A stretch of 15,500 nucleotides of DNA from an uncultured Oscillospiraceae bacterium (GTDB lineage Bacteria; Bacillota; Clostridia; Oscillospirales; Oscillospiraceae), in the NCBI GenBank assembly GCA_910579595.1, contig CAJTVM010000064.1, positions 1 to 15,500 of the forward strand, written 5' to 3'. Shown here piece after piece: positions 13,483 to 15,500 of this stretch. The position numbers and the translations under genes are program-made. The notes beneath the pieces are model-generated. The model was not told where the DNA came from. It saw only the letters and a program-made list of their open reading frames with translations, and did not search any database. The stretch's first letter is position 1. Each line of letters begins with the position of its first letter.

Positions 13483-14109
13483 TCAGCGGTTGAAGTTGGT
13501 CCAGTTGTCCATCTCAGCGGCGGGGGACCCTACGCCCTTTTCCCGCCCGGCCTGGATGCATTTCAGCAGCCATGCCATGTTCCGGCCCAGGTTGCGCATG
13601 GTCTGGAGGCCCTCGGCGTCCCGCCCCACCAGCTCCGGCGCGGGTCCGAACACCATATTCCAGTAGGTGGAGGACACAATGGGCATCTGCGCGTCCAGCA
13701 TATGCTTATTCAGCACATCCAGGGAGGCCGTTGTCCCGGCACGGCGGGCTGTCACCACAGCGGCCCCTGGTTTGTGGGCAAACGCGCCGCCGCCGGCATA
13801 AAACAGCCGATCCAGCAGGGACAAAAGCTGCCCGCTGGGGTGGGCGTAATAGACCGGGGAGCCGAACACAAAGCCGTCCGCCCCTTTCGCCTTGTCAATG
13901 AGCTCGTTTACCATATCATCGCCAAAGACACACTGTCCTTTACCGGCACAGCCATCACAGCCGATGCAGTCCCGGACAGGGCCTCCACCCATCTGGATGA
14001 TCTCCGTTTCCACTCCCTCGGTGTTCAATATATTCGCGATCTCTGAGAGGGCGAGATAGGTGCAGCCGTTTTTGCGGGTGCTGCCGTTTAATAATAAGAC
14101 CTTCATCAT
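13483..14109 (-). CDS. NADPH-dependent FMN reductase / iron-sulfur flavoprotein-like protein
   Basis: This 208-residue flavodoxin-fold protein starts MMKVLLLNGSTRKNGCT, where NGSTRKNGCT (8-17) is the FMN phosphate-binding loop, and contains GSPVYYAHPSG (83-93), the second FMN contact. A compact cysteine cluster, C48-x2-C51-x2-C54-x5-C60 (CIGCDGCAGKGQC), is typical of iron-sulfur flavoproteins (Isf) and could hold a 4Fe-4S cluster. It probably shuttles electrons from NAD(P)H through FMN to a partner or a small acceptor. The start is placed at 14109, where AAGGAG (complement of 14115-14120) is 5 nt away; Met2 at 14106 is 8 nt away and equally good. The leader ORF stop overlaps this start (TGATG). 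It is the first large gene of the minus-strand operon and faces the LysR gene that probably controls it. Confidence 0.92.
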   Translation of the reverse strand: MMKVLLLNGSTRKNGCTYLALSEIANILNTEGVETEIIQMGGGPVRDCIGCDGCAGKGQCVFGDDMVNELIDKAKGADGFVFGSPVYYAHPSGQLLSLLDRLFYAGGGAFAHKPGAAVVTARRAGTTASLDVLNKHMLDAQMPIVSSTYWNMVFGPAPELVGRDAEGLQTMRNLGRNMAWLLKCIQAGREKGVGSPAAEMDNWTNFNR

Positions 14110-14168
14110 CACATCTCCTTTCCTCCTATCAAAATTACAGATTGCTTTTGAAAAAGGTTCTCTGCCAT
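14109..14168 (-). CDS. Short leader ORF (19 residues) coupled to the reductase gene
   Basis: Minus-strand ATG at 14166-14168 is preceded by AAGGAGG (complement of 14176-14182) at 7-nt spacing and encodes MAENLFQKQSVILIGGKEM. Its TGA overlaps the reductase ATG by one base (TGATG). It lies just downstream of the predicted promoter. This looks like a translated leader feeding ribosomes into the operon. No run of one amino acid suggests attenuation. Confidence 0.5.
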   Translation of the reverse strand: MAENLFQKQSVILIGGKEM

Positions 14169-14190
14169 AATCCCGCCTCCTTACAGTGTG

Positions 14191-14219
14191 ATTATATGAG
14201 AAAGGCAGAAAAATAGCAA
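14191..14219 (-). promoter_or_regulatory. Promoter of the flavoprotein/acetyltransferase/lipoprotein operon
   Basis: On the minus strand: -35 TTGCTA (14214-14219), 17-bp spacer, -10 TATAAT (14191-14196). Transcription would start near 14184, just upstream of the leader ORF ribosome binding site. The weak -35 suits activation by the divergent LysR regulator. Confidence 0.75.
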
Positions 14220-14242
14220 ATACATATAAAGAATGGGAACAC

Positions 14243-14257
14243 ATACTTGAAGGGTAT
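14243..14257. promoter_or_regulatory. LysR-type regulator binding box (ATAC-N7-GTAT)
   Basis: ATAC (14243-14246), 7 bp, GTAT (14254-14257), extended by one more pair to CATAC/GTATG. This is the exact T-N11-A consensus of BenM/CbnR-type LysR recognition sites. Its centre lies about 66 bp upstream of the predicted start of the minus-strand operon, the classic recognition-site position, and it covers the -35 of the lysR gene itself. Confidence 0.75.
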
Positions 14258-14275
14258 GCGCTTCTTTGTTATAAT
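14247..14275 (+). promoter_or_regulatory. Promoter of the LysR-family gene
   Basis: TTGAAG (14247-14252), 17-bp spacer, TATAAT (14270-14275), with transcription starting near 14282. The -35 lies inside the LysR box, which predicts autorepression. Confidence 0.75.
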
Positions 14276-14304
14276 GAGGCAGAAAAAGTAAGGAGGACGT
14301 TTTC

Positions 14305-15192
14305 TTGGATATCCGGGTATTACAGTATTTCCTCGCGGTAGCACGGGAAGAAAGCATCACCAGGGCAGCGGAGACGCTGCGGATGACACAGCCCCCGCTT
14401 TCCCGGCAGCTAAAAGACTTAGAGGACGAGCTGGGGAAAAAGCTGCTCATTCGCGGGAGCAAAAAAGTCACGCTTACGGAGGATGGGATGCTGCTCCGTA
14501 AGCGTGCGGAAGAAATGATTGATTTGATGGAAAAGACCAAGGCGGAGTTGGCCGGTTTGGATGATGACATGAGCGGGGAGATCTACATCGGCGGAGGAGA
14601 AACAGACGCCATTTCCCTGTTTGCCCAGGCAGCTGAAAAGCTGCAAAAAAGGTATCCGTTAATCCACTACCACATTTACAGCGGCGATGCTGAAATCGTA
14701 ATGGAGCGGCTGGATAAGGGCCTGATTGACTTTGGCCTTCTGGTGGGGCCGGTGGATGTGAGCAAATATGACTATATGCGGCTGCCCATCCGTGACACTT
14801 GGGGTATCCTTATGCGGAAGGACAGCCCGTTGGCAGAGAAAGATGCCGTGTGTGCAGAGGATCTATGGGATAAGCCTTTGATTGCATCGCATCAGGCATC
14901 CACAAGCAGCGATATGGTGGCTTGGCTGAAGAAAGATATCCGCAAGCTGAATATTGTTATGACCTATAACCTGATTTTTAATGCGTCCCTCTTTGTAAAA
15001 AAGGGGCTTGGGTATGCCATCGCGTTGGACAAGATCATCAACACCGTCGGGGACAGTGAGCTTTGCTTCCGGCCCCTGTATCCCACCTTGGAGGCGGAAC
15101 TTTGTATCGTGTGGAAAAAGTATCAGGTTTTTTCAAAGGTGTCCAAAGAGTTCCTTCGCCTGCTGAAAAGCGCGTGGGAGAATGAAGCATAG
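14305..15192 (+). CDS. LysR-family transcriptional regulator
   Basis: This 295-residue regulator has a canonical N-terminal winged helix-turn-helix (1-60: DIRVLQYFLAVAREESITRA, AETLRMTQPPLSRQLKDLED), a linker helix (about 60-88) and a periplasmic-binding-protein-like effector domain (about 90-291). It would bind a small ligand and switch the divergent flavoprotein operon. The start is a TTG at 14305, supported by AAGGAGG (14290-14296) 8 nt upstream and by the family N-terminus MDIRxLQYFL. The effector domain is full length, with IYIGGGETDAISLFAQAA at its first strand-helix. The gene is divergent from the operon and shares a 195-bp control region holding both promoters and a textbook LysR box. 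Ligand unknown. Confidence 0.95.
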   Translation: MDIRVLQYFLAVAREESITRAAETLRMTQPPLSRQLKDLEDELGKKLLIRGSKKVTLTEDGMLLRKRAEEMIDLMEKTKAELAGLDDDMSGEIYIGGGETDAISLFAQAAEKLQKRYPLIHYHIYSGDAEIVMERLDKGLIDFGLLVGPVDVSKYDYMRLPIRDTWGILMRKDSPLAEKDAVCAEDLWDKPLIASHQASTSSDMVAWLKKDIRKLNIVMTYNLIFNASLFVKKGLGYAIALDKIINTVGDSELCFRPLYPTLEAELCIVWKKYQVFSKVSKEFLRLLKSAWENEA

Positions 15193-15420
15193 CCTTTTTG
15201 CCCATCCTTTGCCAAGCGTAGCGGGCCGCGCCGATGGCGCCTTTTTCTCATCGTCCTGGGTACAGATGGCGTTCAGATTTTCAGTGGGGTAAGGCTTCCT
15301 GGTATGCTCGCGTATTTTAGCGGTCAAAAGGTCTGTGGGAAAGCCCCGCATCGCCGACACCCCACCGCCAAGCAGGACCCCGTCCGGATCCAAAATGTTG
15401 ATCTCCGTGGCGGCAATCAT
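15190..15420 (-). pseudogene. C-terminal remnant of a ROK-family sugar kinase, frameshifted
   Basis: The minus-strand frame reads MIAATEINILDPDGVLLGGG, VSAMRGFPTDLLTAKIREHT, RKPYPTENLNAICTQDDEKK, and in the next frame continues GAIGAARYAWQRMGKKAM. This is the end of ROK kinases related to allose kinase (INxxDPDxVxLGGGV..M..FP......IREHTRKPYP...., then GAxGAARYA). The frames are split by one missing base in an A-run (complement of 15242-15246). The ATP-binding front part and the zinc motif lie in missing sequence: only about 75-80 of roughly 300 residues remain. The end overlaps the 3' end of the LysR gene. ROK kinases phosphorylate glucose-like sugars; this copy is inactive. Confidence 0.75.
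15228..15247 (+). terminator. Possible intrinsic terminator after the LysR gene
   Basis: A short GC stem, GCGCC (15228-15232) with GGCGC (15236-15240), a 3-nt loop, then CTTTTTC. The sequence is also part of the ROK kinase remnant on the other strand, so the terminator role may be incidental. Confidence 0.35.
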
Positions 15421-15494
15421 AGGTCTTTATTCCGCAGGTGATGGTTCGACACCACCATGTATCCTTTGTTCCTCTCCACGCGGAATACTGGCAT
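15417..15494 (-). pseudogene. First 25 codons of a mobile-element replication initiator / helix-turn-helix protein
   Basis: The minus-strand ATG at 15492-15494 encodes MPVFRVERNKGYMVVSNHHL (then RNKDL) and stops at 15417-15419. MxVFRVExxxxYxVMSNHHLRxxxLSLKAKGLLS is the start of replication-initiator or replisome-organiser proteins carried by Tn1549/ICE-type conjugative elements in Clostridia. The break falls exactly before the SLKAKG segment, where the ROK kinase remnant begins. Only 6 bases remain upstream in the window, so its ribosome binding site cannot be seen. It signals the edge of a former element. Confidence 0.65.
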
Positions 15495-15500
15495 GGTTCT

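Noticed and set aside
14110..14244. 45-residue extension of the flavoprotein reductase
   Set aside because: It would start upstream of the predicted transcription start and lacks a ribosome binding site; the flavodoxin fold begins naturally at MMKVLLLNGS.
1..15500. tRNA, rRNA, riboswitch or CRISPR array
   Set aside because: No cloverleaf with a GTTCRA arm, no rRNA-like conserved stretch, no regular repeat-spacer series and no recognisable riboswitch core were found by eye. A covariance-model scan would be needed to exclude small RNAs.

Overview
The window looks like chromosomal DNA of a G+C-rich gut Firmicute of the class Clostridia, probably in the Oscillospiraceae/Ruminococcaceae. The grounds are strong AGGAGG-type ribosome binding sites, TTG and GTG starts, an FtsX-type permease pair beginning MTWPFENDT, SLH and copper-amine-oxidase-like stalk domains, DUF3793/DtxR metal loci, and ICE-type recombinase and replication-initiator remnants. 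No database search was possible; family names rest on motif recognition.

Layout. 1-321: 3' part of a DtxR-family metal regulator, closed by a two-way terminator (331-375). 383-838 (minus): a compressed, broken metal operon in which recognisable pieces of four genes lie within about 450 bp. 946-6396 (plus): an ABC transporter operon of one ATPase and two paralogous ~790-residue FtsX-type permeases. Its likely promoter has a poor -35 and an 11-bp direct repeat like those bound by OmpR-family response regulators. 6416-6577: a LytTR regulator remnant overlapped by an antisense small ORF. 6680-8983: a divergent pair, a MATE efflux pump (minus) and a MerR-type regulator with a GyrI-like effector domain (plus). 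The pump promoter has the 19-bp spacer with a dyad that is typical of MerR control. 8990-9217 (minus): remnant of a sigma-54 activator. 9297-10088 (plus): a secreted protein with a stalk domain and two PepSY domains, with its own strong promoter and terminator. 10137-10445: remnants of a serine recombinase and a VOC (glyoxalase-like) protein. 10559-14168 (minus): an operon of leader ORF, Fe-S-type flavoprotein reductase, MAT/GAT-type acetyltransferase and an unusual four-module lipoprotein (SLH + flavodoxin + cyclophilin-like + aldo/keto reductase). 14305-15192 (plus): a divergent LysR regulator. The shared intergenic region has an exact ATAC-N7-GTAT LysR box. 15190-15494 (minus): remnant of a ROK sugar kinase abutting the first 25 codons of a mobile-element replication initiator.

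Two themes stand out. First, three self-contained regulator-target units can be read from promoter architecture: the ABC operon with a now absent response regulator, MerR/MATE, and LysR/redox operon. Second, most intergenic gaps are not empty but hold short ends of other genes joined at abrupt seams. This suggests an accessory region that repeatedly received and then lost DNA. The best candidates for something undescribed are the flavodoxin/cyclophilin/AKR lipoprotein fusion and its leader-ORF-coupled LysR operon.
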